Shown here: piece by piece, positions 36,483 to 45,444 of the stretch
Layout of the letters: every line of letters starts with the position of its first letter
Position numbering within the stretch: the first letter of the stretch is position 1
Assembly: GCA_003049465.1 (NCBI GenBank)
Contig: PYSS01000008.1
Span: 434,001 to 498,000, forward strand
Direction: 5' to 3'
Origin: Magnaporthiopsis rhizophila
Lineage: Eukaryota > Ascomycota > Sordariomycetes > Magnaporthales > Magnaporthaceae
Length of the DNA: 64,000 nucleotides
Made by a program: the position numbers and the translations under genes
The notes under the pieces: model-generated
What the model was told of the DNA's origin: nothing
Seen by the model: only the letters and a program-made list of their open reading frames with translations
Databases searched by the model: none

Positions 36483-36514
36483 TTGCCGAAAGGCGGTGTT
36501 TCCACTTTCGGCAA
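36483..36514. promoter_or_regulatory. 10-base inverted repeat, 12-base spacer
   Basis: Arms TTGCCGAAAG (36483-36492) and CTTTCGGCAA (36505-36514) are perfect reverse complements, and each holds a CCG/CGG triplet. The repeat sits between the two divergent genes, about 220 bases from the regulator ATG and 270 from the oxidoreductase ATG. It could be a dimeric operator. Confidence 0.45.
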
Positions 36515-36784
36515 TTCGAGACTTGGCCGGCCTCTACCGTCTCTAGAGTGGTTTCCAGGCTTTGTGAATCACCGACCCGACAACAAGACTCATCTTGGAC
36601 GCCGAGGATGGCTTCAAGGGCTATAGTAATATCCGCCGAGCACAAGGCCGAGAAGCTATTAAAGCACCAGATGGGATCTTTCTAAAACACTCGAGATGGA
36701 GCGAAATTCCAGCAGCTGTTGATAAGAGAAGCAAAAGTTACCAACATTCAATAACATCGCCATCACCACCATCATCAACCAACA

Positions 36785-38110
36785 ATGCCTCGACGGATCC
36801 TCGTTATCGGCGCCGGCTTCGCTGGCCTCCACAGCGCCCTCGCCGCTCGGCGCCTGATTACCATGGCCATCGAGCAAGGCTCTGCAAAAGACGCCGGCGA
36901 CATCGAGGTTGCCATCATAGCGCCGCAGCCGAGGCTGGCGATACTTCCGAGGCTCTACGAGGAGAACCCCAGCGGCATGACGGCACCTCTCGGGCACATC
37001 TTGACTACCGCTGGCGTCCGGTTCATCCAGGGCATAGTGGACAAGATCGACACGGACAAACAGGAGGTCTGGTTCTCGAGCGGCGAAGTCAACGACTCTG
37101 ACAGCCAGTCGATAATCTACGACCGCCTCGTCCTTGCGGCAGGCGGAAGCGTCTCCCGTCCGGCCGGAGTGTCTGGTCTTGAGCACGCTTTTGCCGTCGA
37201 TGGCGTCGAGAACGCCGCCCGGCTCGAATCGCACCTGAGGCAGCTTGTACTAAGGGAGCCCAGCAAGACGCGGGACACTGTTGTAGTCTGCGGCGGCGGC
37301 TTCACCGGCATCGAGGTAGCTGCTGAGCTGCCCACCCGTCTCAGCAACATCTTCGACATCAACGCCGCCTCCTCGAGCATCCGAATCATCGTCGTGGAGC
37401 GCGCCAATGTCATCGCGCCCGACATGGCGCCTGCGATGCGGCCCTTCATCGCCGAGTCCCTGCAGGGCCTCGGCGTACAAGTCAAGCTCGGCAAAGCCGT
37501 CGTAGGCATCGAAAAGGACAGCAGCGGCGACGCGGCAGTCCTGCTGTCCAGCGGAGAGCGCATCGAAGCGGCCACCGTCGTCTGGGCCGCGGGGACGGTG
37601 GCAAGCCCCCTGACAGCGCAGATCCCCGGCGACAAGGAGTCGGGCAGCGGGCGGGTGCGCGTGGGCGAGCACCTCCGGGCGCCCTCGGCCCCGGCCTGCT
37701 TCGTGGCGGGCGACACGGCGGTTGCGCTCGCCGACGCGGCGGGCGGACACTACACGCGCATGTCGTGCCAGCACGCCATGCCGCTCGGGCGGCACGCCGG
37801 CCACAACGCGGCGGCCGACCTGCTGGGCCTGCCGCTGCGACCGTACAGCCAGCCCGTGTACGTGACAAGTCTGGACCTGGGCACCGCGGGGTCGCTGGTC
37901 GGCGTCGGCTGGGACACGGCCGTGACGCAGAGCGGGCAGAAGGCCAAGCCGGTCAAGCGCTACATCAACGAGACGCTGATCTATCCGCCGCACGACCTCG
38001 CGGGGCTGCTCCAGGCCGGAGACCCTGCGAACACCAATGGGTCTGCCATTGGAGCGCTTGGGTCGTACTTCCAGCTTCCCGGAGAGGATGGCATCGTCTC
38101 TTGTGCTTGA
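36785..38110 (+). CDS. FAD/NAD(P) pyridine nucleotide-disulfide-type oxidoreductase
   Basis: Intronless, 441 residues. The N-terminal Rossmann motif GAGFAG (residues 9-14) binds FAD. A second dinucleotide motif GGGFTG (170-175) binds NAD(P)H. ACFVAGDTAV (about 304-313) is the second FAD-contact motif of this superfamily. No CxxxxC redox disulfide is present near the FAD motif. The order resembles type II NADH dehydrogenase / AIF-like FAD oxidoreductases rather than disulfide reductases. No clear mitochondrial presequence or C-terminal membrane anchor is seen. The start at 36785 (ACAATGC) places the FAD motif at the usual distance. It is divergent from a Zn2Cys6 regulator across a promoter with two candidate operators. 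Substrate is unknown; NAD(P)H oxidation with an unidentified acceptor is inferred. Confidence 0.86.
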   Translation: MPRRILVIGAGFAGLHSALAARRLITMAIEQGSAKDAGDIEVAIIAPQPRLAILPRLYEENPSGMTAPLGHILTTAGVRFIQGIVDKIDTDKQEVWFSSGEVNDSDSQSIIYDRLVLAAGGSVSRPAGVSGLEHAFAVDGVENAARLESHLRQLVLREPSKTRDTVVVCGGGFTGIEVAAELPTRLSNIFDINAASSSIRIIVVERANVIAPDMAPAMRPFIAESLQGLGVQVKLGKAVVGIEKDSSGDAAVLLSSGERIEAATVVWAAGTVASPLTAQIPGDKESGSGRVRVGEHLRAPSAPACFVAGDTAVALADAAGGHYTRMSCQHAMPLGRHAGHNAAADLLGLPLRPYSQPVYVTSLDLGTAGSLVGVGWDTAVTQSGQKAKPVKRYINETLIYPPHDLAGLLQAGDPANTNGSAIGALGSYFQLPGEDGIVSCA

Positions 38111-40188
38111 GCGGGATGCCTGCCGGAAGCCAAGGGATTAGGTAGACAAGATATATAGAGGCAGGTGGGCAGGCTGCCTAGGTGGGGGTACGAAGAAAAA
38201 TTTGATCAACTCGAGCTAAGGTCCCAGTCTGCTTCTGAGAGTCGAGTCGAGCCCCTCCATTGTCCCCCGCCCTCTGGTGCTCCCAGGTCCCCGGAACAGG
38301 TGCTGATAAAAAGCGTTGGCGGCGTGGTTCGCAATGTGCAACAATTTCTTACTGGCCTAGGAAGATCAAGAAAAAGGCATCCGTAGATCGATCACAAAAA
38401 GAGGCGCAGCCAGAAAAGAAAGAAAAAGGCGACCATATGTGCTGCATTCGCCATGTAATCTGCAAGGGTCAATCCACACACTCCCTCACCCTCCCCCTTC
38501 TCTCCCATGCACTCATGCAAATATGGGAACGAAAGTGTGCCTCGCCTTAGTAACTTTGCCAACTGGCTCGAGTCTTATTTCCCTGGCGCACAGGGTCACG
38601 CAGGCAGAAAAATTACAGCTCGCATCCATCTGACCCCTCCACCCCTCCTCTCTCAAACCCAAGTCGTCGAATCGGATGTGAGCTTTGGACCCGCGGCGCG
38701 GTGTGGGCTTAGCTTGGGCGCCTTTTTTCTCATCTGCAATGCTTTGCTGTTGACAACACGGAGGGGAAAAAAAAAGTAACGAGGGTCGCCGGGGTGGGCT
38801 GTGGGTTGTCCCATTGGGCTTGAACGGAGAGCACACCTGGCAAGCGTTGGCGCAAGCAGCCGAGAAAATGACCAGTATCCTTGGTTGTGATTTCAGTAAT
38901 AAAAAGGCGTATTTTCGCAGCCGGCCCATTCGTCCTCGTTTGTATCGACGACATCAACAGCCACCAAAACAAGCCAATTCATGACAGTACCCGTCGTCTC
39001 TGACAAGCGCTTATAAGAAGAGCCCAATCCTGCATACACAAACCCTTCCCGGCCTTCTCTCTTCCTTCTCAACGGAATTCCCCAACCCCAATAGACACCT
39101 ACACACGTATCCAGGGCACACACAAACGAACAGCCACCATGATTCACAACCAAGCTCTGCTCCCGACCTGCCTCAAAGGCGTCGGCGGCTGGTGTGACCC
39201 CGCCCTGGAAAATGCCAAAGCCATCAGTACGCCCAAGACATCCGCACTCCCAATGTCGGAGCGACGAGACAGCAGCAACGCAGCCCGGCCGACAAGCAGG
39301 CACCCGCAGGCACAACCACAGCAGCAGCAGCACCGGCGACACCAGACCGAGCGGGCCAAGTCCAGAGGTGCGACGGGCGGCAACCTTGCGAGGGCGCCGT
39401 CACCGCCATCATCCAGGAAGGCGGCGCCCACTACGACCACCTCCAAGTCGGCAACAGCAAAACCCAGACGCCGGCAATTCAACGCACCGCCAATACTCGC
39501 CGCAGAGCTCCTCCGCCCTAGGAGTTGGCACACCGAGCTGGAGGGCAGGGTGCGTTCCCCCGCCGCCACCACCACAACTGCCTTCAAAACCACACCACTG
39601 CTCGCCCCGCCAGCGCGGTGAACACACCTGTGAAGGGCAAGAGAGAAAAAAAAAAGGCGACCGGACATTTAGCCAGCCCTGTGCGGGCAGGGCGCACCAA
39701 GGCGGGGTCGAGAAGCAAGGGAGGAGTGGGATGTGGTGGGCGTGTGCCAATCTCTTCCTGATCTGGCGCCACACCACCACCACCACCACCATCACCATCT
39801 CCTATCCACACCATCCTCGTGCGAGCTTCGCTGCCCAACCACACCAGGAGTCGGCCGGCCGCCTCCTCTCCTCCCCATCCATACTGTGTGTTGCCTTGGA
39901 CAACCTTGACGGCTGTCCGTCTGAAAGTCGCGCCATGTCCAGTCGGCCAGACAAACCAGCCTTGGCAAGGTACTTTTGGGAGCGGTCGCGGAAAGAGCTG
40001 GCCTGCCGTCCTGCCTGAGATCGGGCTTCTCCCGAAATCTGGGCAATGCATGTCTCAACCATCTCGTCTCCACGCAACTCGTCCCGATTGCAGCGCTTCT
40101 TTTGGATGCGAAGCGCATCTGCTTTCGGACCTTTGATTTTTGATGTTACGTCTTTTTGACGCCACACGGTTTAGAGGGAAGGAAAGAG

Positions 40189-40221
<33 letters not shown>

Positions 40222-42162
40222 CAAAGGATAAAACCGCCAAGTGGCCAGCCCCTGGGTTGGGGCTAGCTGCAGTCCATGTTTACAGCCTCTGGCAGAGCCA
40301 TTAGAGCACCAAATAATATTACGTTAGAAAAAAGGAAGCCAAAAAAAAACATGAGCATGAATATGATGTAAACATTCGCCTGTGCCGATGTAGCAGCCTA
40401 GTCTCGTAGGCCTGGAGCGCCCACGGGGCAAAAGCTTCCGGGCTCTGCAAAGGGGCGCTGATGCTGTTGATGCTGTTGATGCAGCCTGCACCGCCAAACG
40501 CTGCACCCTAAACTCTCGATTCTCTTCCAGCTTTGGACACGCGGCAAAGGCCCGCCGGCAGCGGCCACAAGGTCCCAGCAGCGATCGTCAAAGCGCCCCA
40601 GTGTCAGGCTGCAAGAATGTGGCCCCTCAGTGTGACGAAATGACCGGACAATAGTATCTCGTCTTTTTGTTGTGCTTCTCGCGCTTGGCTCGTGTGGCGC
40701 CGCGTCGTCCTCCGTCAGAGCAATAAAAGGACACATCTTAACGGGCAGATAATTAAGCCGTGGTGTGTGTGATGCTGGTGCCGCTTGGAAAGAGAAAATG
40801 GGTGGGCGGGAACGACAGGCGGAAACCCCACGGCGGACGAGTCAATGCCGTCATCACCTTTAGCTCGGGCCAATCACACCCCCAGTTTCTTGGAGCTGTG
40901 CCGCCTGATGTGCCATGCGGGGACGGCGCTGTGGCTGCACTCCGCAGCTGCTGCTGGGGAGAGGGAGGGGCACCAAGAGCCGAGCTCCCTGCTGTTTCTC
41001 CAACCTCATCACCCAATGGCACCAACGCAGATAGAAAACACCACTGGAATCTTAGAATGGAGCGCTTGGCTGCTGTTGAGAAAGTCTAATTTCGTCAGTC
41101 GGTTCAAAGGGCCAGAAAGCAAAGAAAAAAAAAAACCCCCTCCAGAAGGCCCAGAAAGAGCACGGCCTGGCGGAGAACAGGCTGGTCGGTGGCGAATCAC
41201 CGAGCCATGGTCACCCCAAACCGCAACCACCCATGTCCGCACATTGTCGTCATACACAGATGCCGAGAGACGCCTTTCCGTTCCCCGCGCCGTAGGAACA
41301 TGTACCTCCAGCACCTGCGCCCCATGACGGACTGACGATCCGGTGGCTGGCAAACCTGGAACCTGACCGTCCACCGCCATTGGCCGGGCTCAATTGCGCC
41401 TGCAGGAGCGAGAATAATGCCTCCTCACTTGGCAAATGCTTGGTCTCGTCTCATATCCGCGATGCTGGTCGCTGCACTTTGGTAGCGAGGGTCTGCGGGA
41501 GTATCCAACGCAAGTACATCCAGATACATGCAAGCTATAGGCAGCAGAGACTGGGATACTGGGTACTCGAGATACACAAGCAAATCGAGGTATCGAATGG
41601 TGGTGCGACCGTACAACACCCCCATGGAATCTCACGGCAGACTACTTCCAGCCAACGTCCAGGTCTAGGTACACCACACTACGCGTGCTCTCTTGTCTGC
41701 TCCTGGGTCCGATCCAAGCATCCGTCTGGTGACCCGTTTTCCCACTTTGACGTACGAAGATGATCAGTAGTCCGGCGGTACACGAACAGCCAAGCCAACC
41801 AAAGTAGCAGGACCGACGGGAGCCGTGCCTTCCCCCGCAACTAAACCGCCCGACCTTGCCGCCACACTCCTGCCCTTGCCGTTTCCGTTTATTAGCCCAA
41901 CGCTGCTCCCCTCTCGGGTCTTCGCTTGATTTCCTACCAGACTCCATCCATCCTTCGCGCCTTGTTGGTTCCTTTTGTTTTGTTTTTTTCTGACCCTACA
42001 GCCCAGCCCGATCTCACCACCAGCTCTCCCGATATACTACCATTTCGTCGTGCCGAAGCGTCCTACGACAGCGAAGACGAGCAAGCAGTTAAGCACGCCA
42101 CAAAGGCAGCAGAGAGTTTGCCAGTCTAGCTCGGCCTTGACGGCGAAGCCCTTCTTTCCGCA
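38111..42162. other. 4-kb region without a supported gene
   Basis: Open frames are many, short to medium, low complexity (Pro/Thr/Arg/Gln) and overlap on both strands; none shows a domain. The best-looking start is the ATG at 39139, with a favourable CCACC context, but its 160-residue product is compositionally biased. A poly-A tract (about 40189-40220), an ACC/CAC microsatellite (about 39771-39800) and CT-rich stretches are present. The last few hundred bases are the promoter and leader of the DUF1774-like gene. Confidence 0.5.
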
Positions 42163-43138
42163 ATGGATCGAATGAACAACAGTGAGTCTTGGAGAGGTCC
42201 CTCTAGCGTTAGCACTCTAACCTACCAACCCACCTAGACAATCTGCTAACCAGTCGATTCCATTCCCGAAACCAGTCAACCCCTTCTCCAAGAGGGACTC
42301 GCACAGCTCTCAGGCCGTCGTCACGTACAAGATACTGAGCATCACCACCTGGCTGGTCTCGCTGCTCGTCACGCTCTACTACACCCTCAACGACGTCCAC
42401 GATGGCCACCACATCCGGCGCAGGATCTGGGACATCAACGACGTGTACCTGACGGGCTTCCGGCTGGACCACCTGATCACGTCGCTGTACTGGCTCGCCC
42501 TCTTCATCCTCCAGCTGGGATACATGGCCGCTCTCTTCTCCAACAACCTCGACCGGAAGAACGCGGCCTGCGCCGTGGGCAGCCACTTCATCCTCAACAA
42601 CATCCTGCACTTCACCTTCGTCCTGCTCTTCGTCTTTGGCCACTACATCATCGCCGAGGTCGTTCTGGTGCTCAACTTCATCAACTTGACGTCCCTCTAC
42701 TTCCGCCACAATGCCTACCCGCGCTCCATCCACGTGCCCGTCGTCTCGGGCCCGCTCGCGTGGACCTTTGTGGCCATCTACTGGAACGGCGCCATCATGG
42801 TCAACTCGCCGCAGACGCTGACGGCGAGGATCCTTGCCAACATCTTTGTGTGGTCCATCCTCGTCTACGGCGGCTTCTTCCTGGCCGTGTACAAGGACTA
42901 CACCATGGGCTTCAACCTCAGCGTCCTGGCCGCGGCCCTGGGCGTCGCCCAGTTCTTCCGCCAGGTCATTGCGCTGCAATGGATCTTTGCCTTTACCATC
43001 ATGTCCGTCCTCTTCGTCGTCTCGCTCGCCATTGCCATCCCGACCTGGTCTGGACACAACGGCAGCTGGACCACGCGCCGCTCCGACCAGGCTCCGCCCC
43101 AGGACGCCGAGCGTGCACCGCTCCTGCAGGGCAACTAA
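42163..43138 (+). CDS. DUF1774-like fungal multi-pass membrane protein
   Basis: Exons 42163..42181 (MDRMNN plus one base) and 42276..43138; the 94-base intron (GTGAGT...CCAG, phase 1) gives 293 residues. Downstream of NPFSKRDSHSSQ the sequence has seven or so hydrophobic segments. These include the helices after VVTYKILSI and around YWLALFILQLGYMAALF, HFTFVLLFVFGHYIIAEVVL and ILANIFVWSILVYGGFFLAV, plus a final helix before a polar tail ending APLLQGN. The pattern matches the fungal DUF1774 family, which has no established function. The acceptor was chosen because an earlier AG (42253) is out of frame and too close to the CTAAC branch site. Location is probably an endomembrane. The family name is a recognition call made without a database search. 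Confidence 0.78.
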
Positions 43139-43791
43139 GGGAAGCGTACGGTACGAGCCGCCCTTGAACTCCGGTTTTCCATAATCGGCACGGCCCGCCA
43201 CCAGACGGCCGTCTACGCTCACAAAAAGCTTCGGCAAGCCCCTATTTCACAAATCTCCAGTCGGCCCACCGCGACCAAAACATGCCGTCCTGTCCCCATC
43301 ACAACTTGACTCGAAAAGTTTGATTTTTATGCGATACGAATGTCTTTTTTATGCGCCCTGGTTATTTTCTGTATGGCGATGGTACGTTTGACGCCTAATT
43401 GCGATGACTGATCCACAGATGGAAGAAGCCATTTTTAATACTGCAGATTGTCTCGCTTGGTCTCCTTCTGATAGTTTATTAGCATGAAAATAGTAACTGC
43501 GCTGCTTTTGTTTAAACCATCTGCAATTCCCTCCTGTCCCGTCACGGTGATGCAATGATGCAAACGATCCAAGACCTTGTGCTGACGCGCCCCCTCCCTG
43601 CGTGACGTCAACTCAACCGAAGCTGCCACAGTCGTCAAAGCTAGGCTATACCCTGATGGCAGCCCCACATCGGCCCGCGATAGTGGGCAATCATTCAATC
43701 CCTACCCGCCACGCTTGAGTGCGGTTGCAATCAAACAAAGCAGCACACACACGCTCTCCCTCATCGATGCGAGAATGACTCCCCAGCCAAG
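43139..43791. other. intergenic region, no gene seen
   Basis: 3' flank of the membrane-protein gene and promoter of the phosphopantetheinyl transferase gene. No motif of note was seen. Confidence 0.6.
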
Positions 43792-44449
43792 ATGCCCGTC
43801 GTCGTCAAGTTCCCCCACCTCATCTTCGTGGGGACCGACGTCTGCCGCATCGCGAGGGTCCGCCGCATCCTCGAGGCCGCGGGCAAGCGCGAGCCGTTTG
43901 TGAGGCGCGTGCTCCGGCCCGAGGAGAGGGGCAGGATCGACGCCATCCTCGGCCGGCTCCGGCGTGTCGAGGAGACGGAAAGGGAGACGAGGGCGAGGGG
44001 GTGCCTGACGTCGTGGCTGTCCGGGTTGATGCGTCGCGCGCCGGCTGGGGGCGGCTCCTCGCCTGAGCGCGTACGGCTGCTGTGTCAGGCTGCTGTTCAT
44101 ATGGCTGGAAGGTGTGTTTTTGTTTTTTGGCGTCTTGTCTTTATTCGACGGGGCCGGCCCCTGTATATAGATTCCTAATTCGGGCTTTCCCCTTAGATTC
44201 GCCGCAAAAGAAGCCATCATCAAAGCCCACCCGCACATGCCCAAGCTGTCCTTTGACCAGATCTGCATCCACGCCGAGCCCGACGGCGCCCCGGCCGCCG
44301 TGGTCACGGGCAGCGGCTGCCGGCCCCAGCAGGCCCGGCTCAGCATCAGCCACGACGGGGACTACGCCACCGCCGTGTGTCTTGGGTTTCAGCACGTCCC
44401 CGGGGGTGATGGCGGTGTCTGCGTGAATGAGGTTAAACAAAAAGAATAG
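43792..44449 (+). CDS. PPT2: AcpS-type 4'-phosphopantetheinyl transferase (mitochondrial Ppt2-like)
   Basis: Transfers phosphopantetheine from CoA to a conserved serine of an acyl carrier protein; in fungi this short AcpS-type enzyme serves the mitochondrial type II fatty-acid ACP. Exons 43792..44111 and 44197..44449; the 85-base phase-2 intron (GTGTGT...CTTAG) gives 190 residues. Magnesium-binding motifs are VGTDVCRI (Asp16) and, across the splice junction, RFAAKEAIIKA (Glu112, Lys111). The C-terminal SISHDGDYATAVCL is the conserved last strand. The size is AcpS-like, unlike the larger Sfp-type enzymes. The frame starts almost at the domain, so no mitochondrial targeting peptide is visible; an upstream exon may be missing or import may be non-canonical. 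An insertion of about 40 residues (65-105) is Gly/Ser/Arg-rich. Confidence 0.87.
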
Positions 44450-44814
44450 AAAAAAATAGGACGGGCGGACGCGGAGGGAGACGTCGGTGCTAGGAGGAGG
44501 CTGGAGCTGACCCCTAGCAAAGTAAGCTTTGAGCAGGAAATGCTACAAAGTTATCGGCGTCCGAGTATACATGTGAATGCACGAGTTACACATATTAATT
44601 CCCGGGACATGTGTACAAACAAACACCCTCTGGCAAGCTCTTTCATCTTCCATGTTCACTATCTCCTATTCGCATGCTTCTTTCGTTCGCTGATGCGGCC
44701 CGCAAACGAAAAGACGCTGAATCACGTGGCACAATGTTCCACCCTGGTCCCGGCCCCTCCATATAAGGTCAGCAGAACCAAGGCACAGACATGCTGCAGC
44801 AAAGATGGCGGAAA
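44450..44814. other. intergenic region upstream of the tRNA
   Basis: No protein gene seen. A TATA-like ATATAAGG at 44761-44768 lies about 50 bases upstream of the tRNA and may assist polymerase III initiation. Confidence 0.5.
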
Positions 44815-44894
44815 AGGCCTTTGGCGCAAAGGTAGCGCGTCCGCCTCCTATTATAGCGAGCGGAAGGCTGTGGGTTCGAGTCCCATGAGGCCTG
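44815..44894 (+). tRNA. tRNA-Arg (anticodon CCT) with 8-base intron
   Basis: All arms fold. Acceptor AGGCCTT (44815-44821) pairs with GAGGCCT (44887-44893), with one T-G wobble. The D arm is GCGC/GCGC. The anticodon stem TCCGC/GCGGA encloses loop CT-CCT-A, an 8-base intron (44851-44858, after position 37) and A38. The variable loop is AGGCT, and the T arm is GTGGG-TTCGAGT-CCCAT. G at 44894 is the discriminator base. A long T run (from about 44899) is the polymerase III terminator. The anticodon CCT reads AGG (arginine). The body resembles the yeast tRNA-Arg(CCT) in its D, anticodon and T arms. Confidence 0.88.
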
Positions 44895-45444
44895 ATTCTT
44901 TTTTTTTTTTTGCCCCAGCGTTTTAACTCACCTTCGCATTTACAAGTATCTAATTGTTCTTCCGCTTCTTTTCGCATTAAATGCTAATCCTTCATACCGC
45001 GTCAGTTACGTGCACTGCACGTTTATAATTGTAACAGACAGTTTAAACTTAACTCACAACCTCGATTTAAAAGACGCTGTGCGGAAAATCACCTGTAACC
45101 ACGCCAGGAATTCGGTTGCAGATGCTAATTAGGTGGTTAGGAGAACTAGGTAGAGAATTAGGATGCCTGTCGTAGGCTCTTGCTATCAACCGAATCAGAC
45201 CTTTCTCAACGCGGGTATCATGAAAAGGATCAAGGTCGACGCCGAAAAAAACAAAAACATAATATCACGAAAACAACTTCCTCCAAGCTTCCTCCTCGCT
45301 TTTATCCTTCTCCGCCCCGGCTTCGGTAAATAGTATCCACTAAAGCTGATGCTGCCCACTCCGACTTCCTAGACTGTCCGGAACGGACCGAGGCAGCAAC
45401 TAGTGATCCATGAATGGGCGAGCTTCCTCGTCAAGGCCGACAGC
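44895..45444. other. AT-rich intergenic block after the tRNA
   Basis: The block is noticeably richer in A/T than its neighbours, with a 15-base odd palindrome ACGTGCA-C-TGCACGT (45008-45022) and several TAGGT/TTAGG motifs (45129-45163). No coding frame of note. It could be a decayed insertion or simply spacer between convergent genes. Confidence 0.45.

Larger units (their letters stand above)
36266..36784. promoter_or_regulatory. divergent promoter of regulator and oxidoreductase
   Basis: 519 bases separate the ATG codons of the Zn2Cys6 gene (-) and the oxidoreductase gene (+). The region holds a perfect inverted repeat (36483-36514) and a 12-base palindrome containing CGG-N4-CCG (36385-36396), both annotated separately. 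Confidence 0.55.

Noticed and set aside
39139..39621. Possible 160-residue protein with good start context
   Set aside because: Compositionally biased (Ser/Arg/Gln/Pro), overlaps frames of similar length on both strands, and no family match could be recognised.
39771..39800. ACC/CAC repeat, checked as a CRISPR or satellite array
   Set aside because: Simple trinucleotide microsatellite without spacers.
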